From NCBI GenBank assembly GCA_045106685.1, contig JBGCFB010000053.1, forward strand, positions 1 to 42,854: a DNA stretch of 42,854 nucleotides, written 5' to 3'. Position numbers and translations under genes: made by a program. This DNA is from JAUIGE01 sp045106685. Its GTDB lineage: Bacteria > Bacteroidota > Bacteroidia > J057. The notes below the pieces were generated by a model. That model was given only the letters and a program-made list of their open reading frames with translations. It did not search any database and had not been told where the DNA came from. Below are positions 15,966-23,490 of this stretch, piece after piece. The stretch's first letter is position 1; each line of letters opens with the position of its first letter.

Positions 15966-16688
15966 ATGACCATTCCCGACCAAAAAATAAAGAAACCTGT
16001 AGCGATTATTACTGGCGCATCGCGTGGAATTGGAGCAGCTACGGCTCTCAGGCTAGCGGAACAAGGCTACCAAACCGTGCTTGTAGCGCGTAAAACGACT
16101 GACCTTCAGGCACTCGCAGCCACACTTCCTGGTGAGTCATTTATATGTGGTGGCTCCGTTACAGATGAAGCGTTTATTGAAAAAATAGTCAGCCAAACCA
16201 TCAAGCTTTATGGAAGAATTGATCTAGTAGTGTTAAATGCTGGTGTTGGCAGTTTTGGAGAAATAGAAAAAACCAGTGCGCAGGATTATGACAGGATGAT
16301 GGAGGTGAATGTCAAAGGCAGTTTTTTGTTGACAAAAGCGGTTACCCCTTTTTTAAAAGAACAAAAAAGCGGAACCTTCATTTTTATTACTTCGGATGTG
16401 GCGACACGCACGTTTGCAGGCGGCTCCATTTACTGTGCAAGCAAATATGCTCAACACGCATTGTCTGATGCTTTGCGCAAAGAAGTGAGACCTTTTGGAA
16501 TCCGCGTGGGCGCAATCTATCCTGGCCTGACCGCTACCAACTTTGCCGACAGTGATCCGCATGATACAAGTAAAGCTGGCTGGCTTAAGCCTAACGACAT
16601 TGCAGATGCTATTTCCTACATCGCTGAGGCGCCAGCGCATGTAAGTATTGATAGCATTATGCTGCATCCCATGGAGCAAGATTGGTAG
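15966..16688 (+). CDS. Short-chain dehydrogenase/reductase
   Basis: 240 residues, classical SDR length; cytoplasmic NAD(P)H-dependent oxidoreductase of unknown substrate. Motifs: cofactor TGASRGIG near residue 20, arginine after beta-2 (VARKTTD, favouring NADP), LNAGVG, catalytic serine in FITSDVA 13 residues before YCASK, and YPGLTATNF. I chose ATG 15966 because the Rossmann fold starts ~10 residues later; the open frame upstream is antisense to the lipoprotein start. The 127 bp between the two divergent starts hold no clear consensus promoter. Confidence 0.9.
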   Translation: MTIPDQKIKKPVAIITGASRGIGAATALRLAEQGYQTVLVARKTTDLQALAATLPGESFICGGSVTDEAFIEKIVSQTIKLYGRIDLVVLNAGVGSFGEIEKTSAQDYDRMMEVNVKGSFLLTKAVTPFLKEQKSGTFIFITSDVATRTFAGGSIYCASKYAQHALSDALRKEVRPFGIRVGAIYPGLTATNFADSDPHDTSKAGWLKPNDIADAISYIAEAPAHVSIDSIMLHPMEQDW

Positions 16689-16693
16689 GGGTT

Positions 16694-16724
16694 GATTTGA
16701 TGATGAGCTGATTTGATAATGAGA
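16694..16724. repeat. Class 2 A/T-rich repeat fragment, copy C
   Basis: Single arm (ttgatttgatgatgagctgatttgataatgag) between the SDR stop and the GNAT start. It supplies the leader of the GNAT gene. Confidence 0.55.
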
Positions 16725-16726
16725 AA

Positions 16727-17185
16727 ATGGATATTACGACAAAACTATCTAAGCAACAGCTGGCAGACATTCTCGCCTTATGGAATGCGGAGTATCCAGC
16801 GGTGATTGCATTCGATGATGTGAATGGGCTGGAAGCTTACCTCGCTGGTCTACAGAATCCTCGTCATTATCTTGTGCTGGAGGCTGAGAAGCTTGTGGGT
16901 TGGTTGTGTGTTATGGAAAGAGAAGCTCAGCCCTGGTTTATCATATTGCTTGACGCGAGTATACAGGGGAAAGGAGTGGGCTCGTCACTCATGAAAAAAG
17001 CCATGCAAAATGAAAGCATCTTGCATGGCTGGGTTGTGATAGATTCGTCGTACCAAAAAGCGAGCGGAGAGCCCTACCCTAGCCCATGGCCTTTTTACCA
17101 AAAACTAGGGTTTGAGCTTTGCCCGAATATCACCTTGGAGAAGGGAGGTATTCGCTCGACGATGATTCGTTGGGAGCGCGGGTAA
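16727..17185 (+). CDS. GNAT-family N-acetyltransferase
   Basis: 152 residues, single GNAT fold. The acetyl-CoA loop is QGKGVGSSLMKKA (motif A, Q-x-x-G-x-G), preceded by beta-4 FIILLDASI and followed by FYQKLGFE typical of motif B. Acceptor unknown. It lies 38 bp after the SDR gene on the same strand and may be co-transcribed with it. The start ATG directly follows the class 2 repeat fragment. Confidence 0.87.
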   Translation: MDITTKLSKQQLADILALWNAEYPAVIAFDDVNGLEAYLAGLQNPRHYLVLEAEKLVGWLCVMEREAQPWFIILLDASIQGKGVGSSLMKKAMQNESILHGWVVIDSSYQKASGEPYPSPWPFYQKLGFELCPNITLEKGGIRSTMIRWERG

Positions 17186-17197
17186 CCCGATGTTTTC

Positions 17198-17231
17198 TGG
17201 CTAGAAGCTAGCAGCCAAAAGCTAGTAGCCT
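17198..17231. repeat. Class 3 repeat, short copy at convergent ends
   Basis: tggctagaagctagcagcc followed by aaaagctagtagcctct. It is the shortest class 3 copy, and sits between the GNAT stop and the stop of the convergent cyclophilin gene. Confidence 0.5.
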
Positions 17232-17879
17232 CTAGTAAACCTCACCAAATTCCTTCTCGATTTTCTTTCGCGACATCTTCTTTACGGTGATTGACATGCG
17301 AATATCTTCGTAAGGCTTGCCAGCGCGGTCAGTGCGCTCCTTAGCGATCGCATCGACAACATCCATGCCTGCAAGCACTTCGCCATAGACAGTGTAAGCT
17401 CCATCGAGGTGTGGAGTTCCCGTAGGATTTTGCACGATATAAAACTGAGTAATACTGCTACGGCGCTCCGGATTGATGCCATCTCCCATACGTGCGCCAG
17501 CGACTGCGCCGCGCTTATGAGAAAGGGCTGGAAGGATTTCAGCCTCCACACTATTGGTATCATTCCAACCTGCCGGGCTGCTAGGAACAGGCGCAGCGAC
17601 ACCATCAGGCTTAGAGGCAGGATCGCCACCCTGGATCATAAAGTTATTGATCACTCGATGGAAGGTCGTACTATCATAAAACTCTTCCTCGACTAGGCGA
17701 AGGAAATTGGCTTTATGCTTTGGAGTTTGATCGTAAAGGATAAACGAAATTTCGCCCAGACGAGTCGTAAGGGTAAATAGGTAGTCCTTTTTAGGAGCTT
17801 TATCTTTTTCGTCAGAAGCCATCATGAAGATTGGGGTTAAAGAAAGAAACAAGAGTATAAGAATGTGAATCCTGTTCAT
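17232..17879 (-). CDS. Exported cyclophilin-type peptidyl-prolyl isomerase
   Basis: 215 residues with signal peptide (MNRIHILILLFLSLTPIFM). Cyclophilin core: FHRVINNFMIQGGDP (active-site Arg, Phe, Met, Gln), ITQFYIVQ, LDGAYTVYGEVLAGMDVVDAI and C-terminal extension. It catalyses cis-trans isomerisation of Xaa-Pro bonds, here in the periplasm. The usual active-site Trp/His stretch (LDGxHTVFG) reads LDGAYTVYG, a mild variation. ATG 17879 gives the signal peptide at the N-terminus; the longer frame from 17963 overlaps the divergent sigma-factor promoter region and is rejected. Confidence 0.9.
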   Translation of the reverse strand: MNRIHILILLFLSLTPIFMMASDEKDKAPKKDYLFTLTTRLGEISFILYDQTPKHKANFLRLVEEEFYDSTTFHRVINNFMIQGGDPASKPDGVAAPVPSSPAGWNDTNSVEAEILPALSHKRGAVAGARMGDGINPERRSSITQFYIVQNPTGTPHLDGAYTVYGEVLAGMDVVDAIAKERTDRAGKPYEDIRMSITVKKMSRKKIEKEFGEVY

Positions 17880-17927
17880 AGTTTTTGAAATTGAATGGCA
17901 AAAGAACAAAATACCGCATTTTTCTAC

Positions 17928-17935
17928 TAATTTTG
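17928..17935 (+). promoter_or_regulatory. Candidate -7 promoter element for the sigma-factor gene
   Basis: TAATTTTG is an exact match to the Bacteroidota housekeeping -7 element TAnnTTTG. No convincing TTTG lies 17-23 bp upstream. Transcription would start near 17942, giving a leader of about 70 nt before ATG 18011. Confidence 0.45.
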
Positions 17936-18010
17936 CTTTAGATGAAGATCGTTTCTTTTGCACTTTTCCTGCTCGCTGTGCGAATTGACTGGCTTTCTGG
18001 TGGCAGCACC

Positions 18011-18565
18011 ATGGAAGACAAAAGCGATCGTGAATTGATTGATCAATTTCGTCAATCGAAACAAGACAAATGGCTCATAGCCTTTATGACCAGGCATCGC
18101 AGCCTCATCATTATTCGGACGCTCAACTATTTGAAAGACGAGCAGGAAACTGAAGATTTTATTGGGACGCTTTTTTTAAAACTGAGAGATTCTTTACAAA
18201 AAGATCATCATATAAAAGAGCCAAAAGCATGGCTTAGAAGACTGATTACCAACACCCTAATCGATCAGACAAGGCGCCAAAACCTTCACCAGGCATTTAT
18301 TCAAACTCCAACAGAACTTAGCGAGGATCATCAAAATAAATCGATGTTAAAACTCGATTCAGGCATGCTGTCCGAGGCGATAGAAAGCCTTCATGCTTTA
18401 CCTAAAATGTACATTATCAAACATTTTTTTCAGGGCAAACAAAACAAGGAAATTGCTGATGAAATGGGACTGAATATGAATCAGGTGCGCGGAGCCAGAG
18501 ACCGGGCGTTGAAGGCATTGAAGACTACTTTATCTCCTGTTTTTTTTGAATATTTTAATGAATAA
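18011..18565 (+). CDS. ECF-like RNA polymerase sigma factor
   Basis: 184 residues. Region 2: KQDKWLIAFMTRHRSLII then LKDEQETEDFIGTLFLKL. Region 4 helix-turn-helix: LPKMYIIKHFFQGKQNKEIA then NMNQVRGARDRALKAL. It directs RNA polymerase to a dedicated promoter set. The first gene of the sigma / anti-sigma-like / secreted propeller series, so it probably controls the CHAT block. ATG 18011 is preferred over 17942, whose extra 23 residues are hydrophobic and unlike sigma N-termini. The sequence is divergent from standard ECF groups in region 2 but both regions are intact. Confidence 0.85.
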   Translation: MEDKSDRELIDQFRQSKQDKWLIAFMTRHRSLIIIRTLNYLKDEQETEDFIGTLFLKLRDSLQKDHHIKEPKAWLRRLITNTLIDQTRRQNLHQAFIQTPTELSEDHQNKSMLKLDSGMLSEAIESLHALPKMYIIKHFFQGKQNKEIADEMGLNMNQVRGARDRALKALKTTLSPVFFEYFNE

Positions 18566-18603
18566 AGTGTAAATCCTGATGCTTATTCGTCAGGGAGGTG
18601 TAA

Positions 18604-18683
18604 ATAGCTGTTAGCGGTTGGCGATTAGCTTTTGGCCGGAACGATTTATCAAACAGCCTATTAAAGCCAATAGCCAATAAACG
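18604..18683. repeat. Class 3 paired-arm repeat inside the sigma operon
   Basis: Left arm tagctgttagcggttggcg then attagcttttggccgga; right arm taaagccaatagccaataaa. It shares 16 bases with the copy at 8945. It fills the gap between the sigma factor and the anti-sigma-like gene and ends 7 bp before the latter's ATG. Confidence 0.7.
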
Positions 18684-18690
18684 ACACACG

Positions 18691-19455
18691 ATGGAGCATA
18701 AGCCAGAGCATACCATAACCTTCGATGAGATGGTCGCCTACGTTGAGGGGACGATGTCGTCCGCTGAAAAACAGCGGATCGAAGAGGCTATTAGACAAAA
18801 CCCTGCCTTAGGAATTGACCTTAACGAACTGAAGTTAGTCCTGGGTCGCCCGCAAGGAAAGACGAAACTGAAAGCCCATGTCACGCATGTTGACAAAGGC
18901 TTAGCCTCACTAACAAAAAGCCCCGGCTTTTCTATTCGGCCTGTGTATTGGGCGCTTGCAGCAGGCCTGTTACTCCTGGTATCGATAGGAATATGGGGGC
19001 TGCCCACTAAGGAAGCAGCCTTTCAGGCTGACAGCCTGATGGCCTGGAATGAAGTTCCAGCATCCCGAAGCAGTTCGAACAACATGCACAACCGATTACA
19101 AATAGCATTCATACATGGAACCGAAGCAGAGTGGGAAAAAGCTGCCAGTATTTTCGGAGAATATGAAGGTCAGTTTTACCAAAATTATCCTGTCAATTTC
19201 TTTAAGGCAAGGGCGCTTTTTTTAAGTGGAAGAAAAACGGAAGCAATTGATATTTTTTCCAAGGAGATAGCGAATATCCAGCTTTTAGAAAACACCCGCG
19301 ATGATATCAGACTCTACCGCCTTGCGGCTTATACAAGCCTCGCTCAATGCGAAAAAGCCAAAGTTGACTTGGCTTTTTTGGAACAAAAAAATACCGCAAG
19401 AATAGGAGAGACATTGACTGAAATAAAAAAATCGCTCTCCAAAAAATGTAAATAG
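18691..19455 (+). CDS. Single-pass anti-sigma-like protein with periplasmic TPR-like domain
   Basis: 254 residues. N-terminal cytoplasmic part (1-85) begins ITFDEMVAYVEGTMSSAEKQ, the 'do not exceed N-bonds' type opening seen in anti-sigma factors (FDELIAYLEGELSPEE-like). One membrane helix at ~86-104 (YWALAAGLLLLVSIGIWGL). The C-terminal ~145 residues are helical, with TPR-like alternation (EWEKAASIFGEYE, VNFFKARALFLSGRKTEAID, LYRLAAYTSLAQCEKAKVD). Position directly after the sigma gene supports control of that factor. No zinc-finger HxxxCxxC is present, so binding to the sigma factor is inferred from layout only. The TPR-like part could sense a periplasmic or surface partner. Confidence 0.75.
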   Translation: MEHKPEHTITFDEMVAYVEGTMSSAEKQRIEEAIRQNPALGIDLNELKLVLGRPQGKTKLKAHVTHVDKGLASLTKSPGFSIRPVYWALAAGLLLLVSIGIWGLPTKEAAFQADSLMAWNEVPASRSSSNNMHNRLQIAFIHGTEAEWEKAASIFGEYEGQFYQNYPVNFFKARALFLSGRKTEAIDIFSKEIANIQLLENTRDDIRLYRLAAYTSLAQCEKAKVDLAFLEQKNTARIGETLTEIKKSLSKKCK

Positions 19456-19513
19456 GCAAGCTGGTTCGTCGGAGGAATACATCACCACAGAATTCCTTCA
19501 AACAGAACCATAT

Positions 19514-22500
19514 ATGAAACGCTTTCACTTGCTTATTGGACTTGCCTTATTTGTACTGAACGCTTCGTTAGCACAATCCTTCGAATTTGCCCACGGGATG
19601 GGAAACGCCAACTTCGATGAAGGAAGATCGGTCGCTGTCGATTCGCGAAATGGCGACATCGTTATCACAGGATTTCATACAGGTACAGTTGATTTTGACC
19701 CGACTGCGGGAACCAGTAATCGCACCAGCTTTGGAGGAACAGGCGATATGTTTGTTGCAAAGTATGACAGCGATGGCGCTATCCAGTGGGCTACCGACTT
19801 TAATGGTGATCAAAATGATTTCCCGATGGATGTCGCAGTCGATGGTTCGGGCAATATTTATGTAGCAGGAGCCTTTAACGGCACAGTAGATTTTGATCCT
19901 GGCATAGGAACTGCAAGTCGAACGAGTCGTGGCTGGACGGATGCTTTCCTACTCAAACTTAACGAAAACGGGACCTTCCAATGGGTCGTAACCTTTGGCG
20001 GAGTGAATACCAATAACGCTCAGGACGGCGCTGACGCAATAGCGCTTGATGCTGCTGGCAATGTTTATTTGGTGGGAAGTTTTGAAGGTTCTTTTATCAA
20101 TATCAATCCACTGGGTTCGGTCTCTTTTCAGTCTGCCATCAACGATCAAAACATATTTTTGATCAAGTATAATAGCAATGGAATCCGCCAGTGGAGCAAG
20201 AATATGGGTAGCACGACGCTGGATGATCGTGCACGCGATGTGGCGATAGGTCCAAATGGCAATGTATTTATCACAGGATATTTTGCGGGAAGCTGCGACT
20301 TTAATCCATCTGTAGCAGGAGGAACGCTTAGTAGTTTTGGGGCCGAGGATGGCTTTGTGGCGAGCTACACATCGCTGGGAACGTACCGCTGGGCCAGGCG
20401 ACTAGGCGGAGTGAATAATGATGATAGCTGGGGAATAGCGGTAGCAAATGATGGCAATGTAGGCATCTGTGGCAAGTTCATGATCAGTGCCAATATTGGA
20501 GGCAATAACCTCACAAGCACAGGCAGCGAAGACTGTTATGTAGCTTCCTATACAAACAACGGCACAAATAACTGGGCGCTCAAAATGGGCGGAACCAGTA
20601 ATGACCTGGCGACCAGAATGGCGGCAGATGGCTGTGGCCACTTTTATGTTGCGGGCTTTTTTGAGGGAACCGCAGATTTCGATCCTGGAGCTGGAACGTA
20701 TAATCTTATTGGCCCTGTGTCGGGTTTTCCAGGCCCACAGCGAAGCGCTTATTTTCTTGCGCGCTATAACGCGGACGGTACCTTCGGCTGGGCAGGAACA
20801 AGCAATGCCAATGCTGGCCGAACGCGCCCCTGGGGCCTGGCCCTGGATGGCTGCGAAGACCTCTATATGATCGGAGGCTTCAATGCTACTCAGGATTTTA
20901 ATATCACCGCTGGCACAGCAACAAGAACGCATACAGGCGGCGGAGACATTTTTTTAAGCAAACACTCACTTCCACACACGACCGTAACCAACACGACAAG
21001 TACAGGTCCGGGGTCATACACCTATGCGATAAACTGCGCCAATGCGCGTGCAGGCCGTGACACAATCAGATTCTGTATTCCAGGAGCTGGTACCCAGACG
21101 ATTACCTCAGACAACCCAACGATTACAGATGACACCACGATCGTCAATGCCACCACGCAGCCAGGGTACACCTTAGGAATGATACGCCTCGATGGCGCTT
21201 CACTCACAGGAACGCGTAGAGGAATTGTTTTTTCAAATGCGGATCATGGAGAAGTAATTGGCATGAGCGTGGTGAACTTTCCTTCTCACGGAATATATTT
21301 CACCAATGCTACCGATGGCGCTGTCAGCGATTCTCATGTAGGCGGTAATACTCAGGATGGCATTCGCTTTTTCAATGCAGCAAGAGGGTCAGTTACGGGC
21401 TCAAGGGTCGGTATTCAGGCCAGTGCCAATATTGCCCAGGCAAACCTCCGCGATGGCATCGCATCAAATGGTACTGCAGACAATCTCGCCATAGGCGCAG
21501 TCGGCGCTAACAACAGGAACTTTGTATGTGCCAATATCCGTGATGGCCTTCGATTGAATTCAGACAACAACACCTTGATGAATACCTACTTTGGCAATGA
21601 CAACATCGGTAATGGTGGCAATGGCGTCACGATCACCGGCATGAATAATACGCTTAGTCAAGCCAGCCCATGTACGATCGTCGATAACAGTGGCTATGGT
21701 GTCGAAATATCTGGCCTAACAAACACTGGCAACCTTATATCACGCAATCGTTTCCGATGCAATGACCTTGGCGGAATCGAGATCAACACTGCTAACAGCA
21801 GCGCTCCCACACCCGTGATAATCACTCCTGACGTGTCCGGTGTATATGGCACTGGCACGCCGGGTGCTACTATCGAGCTTTTCCAACATTCGGTCTGTGG
21901 TGTGACACCCTGCCAAGGCTGGGTATATATCGCCTCAACCATCGTTCCGGCAGGTGGTACCTGGTCAGTTCCAGGCCCTTTTGCCTCCACCACCATGGTA
22001 ACCGCAACTCAGACCATTGCAGGAAATAACACTTCCGAATTTTCGGCCTGCGCGACAGTTGATGTGTTGCTCAATGCAGGTAACATAAGCCTTCAAGGAG
22101 CTTTAAAATCAGATAGTCATCATCTAGCCTGGGAGCTTGAAGGCATTCCAGCTGAGGCAGCATATACGATTCAGGCACTTGTTGGCGATGAGTGGGAAAA
22201 TATTGATGTCGTATTGGGAGCTACCTCCAGTACCTTTATTCCACATGTAAAAGCCCCTTCCTACATCTACCGCGTCATGGCCCAGTGGAACGAAGAAACC
22301 ATCTTTTCCAATAGCGTGGAGCTGCTTTCTGTCAAAAGCAGCGAAGCAAGCGTATTTCCCAATCCAGCGAAGGATCATTTCACGATTGAGCTATCAGGGA
22401 AGTTCCAATGGCGCATCGTAGATGCCCAAGGCAAAAGCATTCAGACAGGAATGGGAACAGATAACATATCGCTTGATGCACGTGCGCTGACTGCTGGTTT

Positions 22501-22561
22501 ATACTATCTGTTCATTTCACAAAAAGGCAGCACACACACAGAAAAAATCACTATCCTATAG
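19514..22561 (+). CDS. T9SS-secreted SBBP beta-propeller and beta-helix protein
   Basis: 1015 residues. Signal peptide 1-20 (ends ASLAQ). Residues ~24-484 contain seven SBBP-type repeats (DVAVDGSGNIYVAGAFNGTV pattern), with DFDP/DFNP plus G-x-G-T in at least five, fitting a seven-bladed propeller. Residues ~490-760 read as a right-handed beta-helix (repeated 'GI/GV + N/D-G' rungs such as NFPSHGIYFTNATDGAVSDS). A Ig-like stretch follows, then the T9SS type A sorting domain from ~947 (VFPNPAKDHFTIEL ... EKITIL). Expected at the cell surface or released. Downstream of the sigma pair on the same strand with a clear terminator after it; likely the main regulated target. Ligand unknown. Confidence 0.88.
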   Translation: MKRFHLLIGLALFVLNASLAQSFEFAHGMGNANFDEGRSVAVDSRNGDIVITGFHTGTVDFDPTAGTSNRTSFGGTGDMFVAKYDSDGAIQWATDFNGDQNDFPMDVAVDGSGNIYVAGAFNGTVDFDPGIGTASRTSRGWTDAFLLKLNENGTFQWVVTFGGVNTNNAQDGADAIALDAAGNVYLVGSFEGSFININPLGSVSFQSAINDQNIFLIKYNSNGIRQWSKNMGSTTLDDRARDVAIGPNGNVFITGYFAGSCDFNPSVAGGTLSSFGAEDGFVASYTSLGTYRWARRLGGVNNDDSWGIAVANDGNVGICGKFMISANIGGNNLTSTGSEDCYVASYTNNGTNNWALKMGGTSNDLATRMAADGCGHFYVAGFFEGTADFDPGAGTYNLIGPVSGFPGPQRSAYFLARYNADGTFGWAGTSNANAGRTRPWGLALDGCEDLYMIGGFNATQDFNITAGTATRTHTGGGDIFLSKHSLPHTTVTNTTSTGPGSYTYAINCANARAGRDTIRFCIPGAGTQTITSDNPTITDDTTIVNATTQPGYTLGMIRLDGASLTGTRRGIVFSNADHGEVIGMSVVNFPSHGIYFTNATDGAVSDSHVGGNTQDGIRFFNAARGSVTGSRVGIQASANIAQANLRDGIASNGTADNLAIGAVGANNRNFVCANIRDGLRLNSDNNTLMNTYFGNDNIGNGGNGVTITGMNNTLSQASPCTIVDNSGYGVEISGLTNTGNLISRNRFRCNDLGGIEINTANSSAPTPVIITPDVSGVYGTGTPGATIELFQHSVCGVTPCQGWVYIASTIVPAGGTWSVPGPFASTTMVTATQTIAGNNTSEFSACATVDVLLNAGNISLQGALKSDSHHLAWELEGIPAEAAYTIQALVGDEWENIDVVLGATSSTFIPHVKAPSYIYRVMAQWNEETIFSNSVELLSVKSSEASVFPNPAKDHFTIELSGKFQWRIVDAQGKSIQTGMGTDNISLDARALTAGLYYLFISQKGSTHTEKITIL

Positions 22562-22601
22562 CCGTGAAACGCTGTGCCCTGGTGCCGGCTTTCTCTCGTT
22601 T

Positions 22602-22647
22602 GCAGTCATTTCGGAATTTGTATTCTGAAATGGCTGCTTTGTTTTTT
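22602..22647 (+). terminator. Rho-independent terminator after the SBBP gene
   Basis: gcagtcatttcggaat (22602-22617) pairs with attctgaaatggctgc (22622-22637) across loop ttgt; 14 of 16 Watson-Crick pairs, the other two pairable as wobble. Followed by tttgtttttt. It separates the sigma / SBBP unit from the CHAT unit. Confidence 0.85.
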
Positions 22648-22775
22648 AAGGGCAGAAAAGTTGTATGCATGAAGAGTTTTATAAAAACATAAAACAGATC
22701 CAAAGCCTGAGAAATACTCAAAAAATCACTATCATTAGCAACATAAAGCGGGCTTAACTTTCATCACACCTTACC

Positions 22776-23273
22776 ATGACCACAACTAATCCTTTACCAA
22801 CAATCGCAAAAAAGCGTCGTGCTTTGCTTCCTACATGGATTAAAGTATTCCTCTGGATTTTTGCTGTTACAAGCATAATTGCCCCATTTGGATTCGTATG
22901 GGGGCTATTAGGTGGGTCTATCGACTTGAGTCTCTATGGCCTTGAAACAAATCAACCCATCTCCCTTATTGGCTTAAGTCTGGTTCTGTTATTTGCCTAC
23001 AAAGGTGTGGTATCATTTGGTTTATGGATGGGAAAGCACTGGGGACCTGATGCAGGCAAGATTGACGCGATAATCGGTATTGTAGCTTGTTGTTTCTCTA
23101 TGCTTGTTTTACCATTCCTTATCGAAGGTCAAGGTTTAATGATACGCCTCGAATTAATCGCCCTTATTCCATATTTTCTAGTGATGAGAAAGATCAAACA
23201 ACCTTGGCTTGATGTTGACTTAGATGAAAAAAGCTTCCTGATTGATGAGATTGGAGAAAATGATCAGGATTGA
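22776..23273 (+). CDS. Small four-helix membrane protein, unknown
   Basis: 165 residues, not recognised. Short basic N-terminus (KKRR) then hydrophobic segments at about 22-45, 60-82, 92-112 and 118-135, ending in an acidic tail (DVDLDEKSFLIDEIGENDQD split by charged residues). Inner membrane. Lies between the terminator of the SBBP gene and the CHAT gene; TAACTTTC (22755-22762) 14 bp upstream of its ATG is one mismatch from TAnnTTTG. It could belong to the same system or be a bystander. Confidence 0.7.
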   Translation: MTTTNPLPTIAKKRRALLPTWIKVFLWIFAVTSIIAPFGFVWGLLGGSIDLSLYGLETNQPISLIGLSLVLLFAYKGVVSFGLWMGKHWGPDAGKIDAIIGIVACCFSMLVLPFLIEGQGLMIRLELIALIPYFLVMRKIKQPWLDVDLDEKSFLIDEIGENDQD

Positions 23274-23454
23274 TTTCAGGTTTAAATGAAAAAATAATCA
23301 CATCCTACATCTATAATATGAAACGTTATTTTTCACAAAAAACAATGCTATCAATCTGGAAAAAACTACATTAGGGCTTCTTAAAGCCAATTTTGCAATG
23401 TATTCCAAAATCTTCATTTCTATTATAGATTATCACAATTGGTTTCTTTTGGCA

Positions 23455-23476
23455 GGAGCGTTTTGCAAAACGCCCC
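23455..23476. repeat. Short perfect palindrome gcgttttgcaaaacgc
   Basis: 16-bp perfect palindrome at 23458-23473, extended to agg.gcg...cgc.cct with one mismatch. From memory similar '(GTAGG)GGCGTTTTGCAAAACGCC(CCTAC)' elements are dispersed in other Bacteroidota; I could not check. It lies 14 bp before the CHAT ATG and creates the spurious peptide extension upstream. Confidence 0.7.
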
Positions 23477-23490
23477 TACGAAACGTGATA

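Noticed and set aside
17880..17963. Extension of the cyclophilin back to 17963
   Set aside because: It would bury the signal peptide and overlap the sigma-factor start region.
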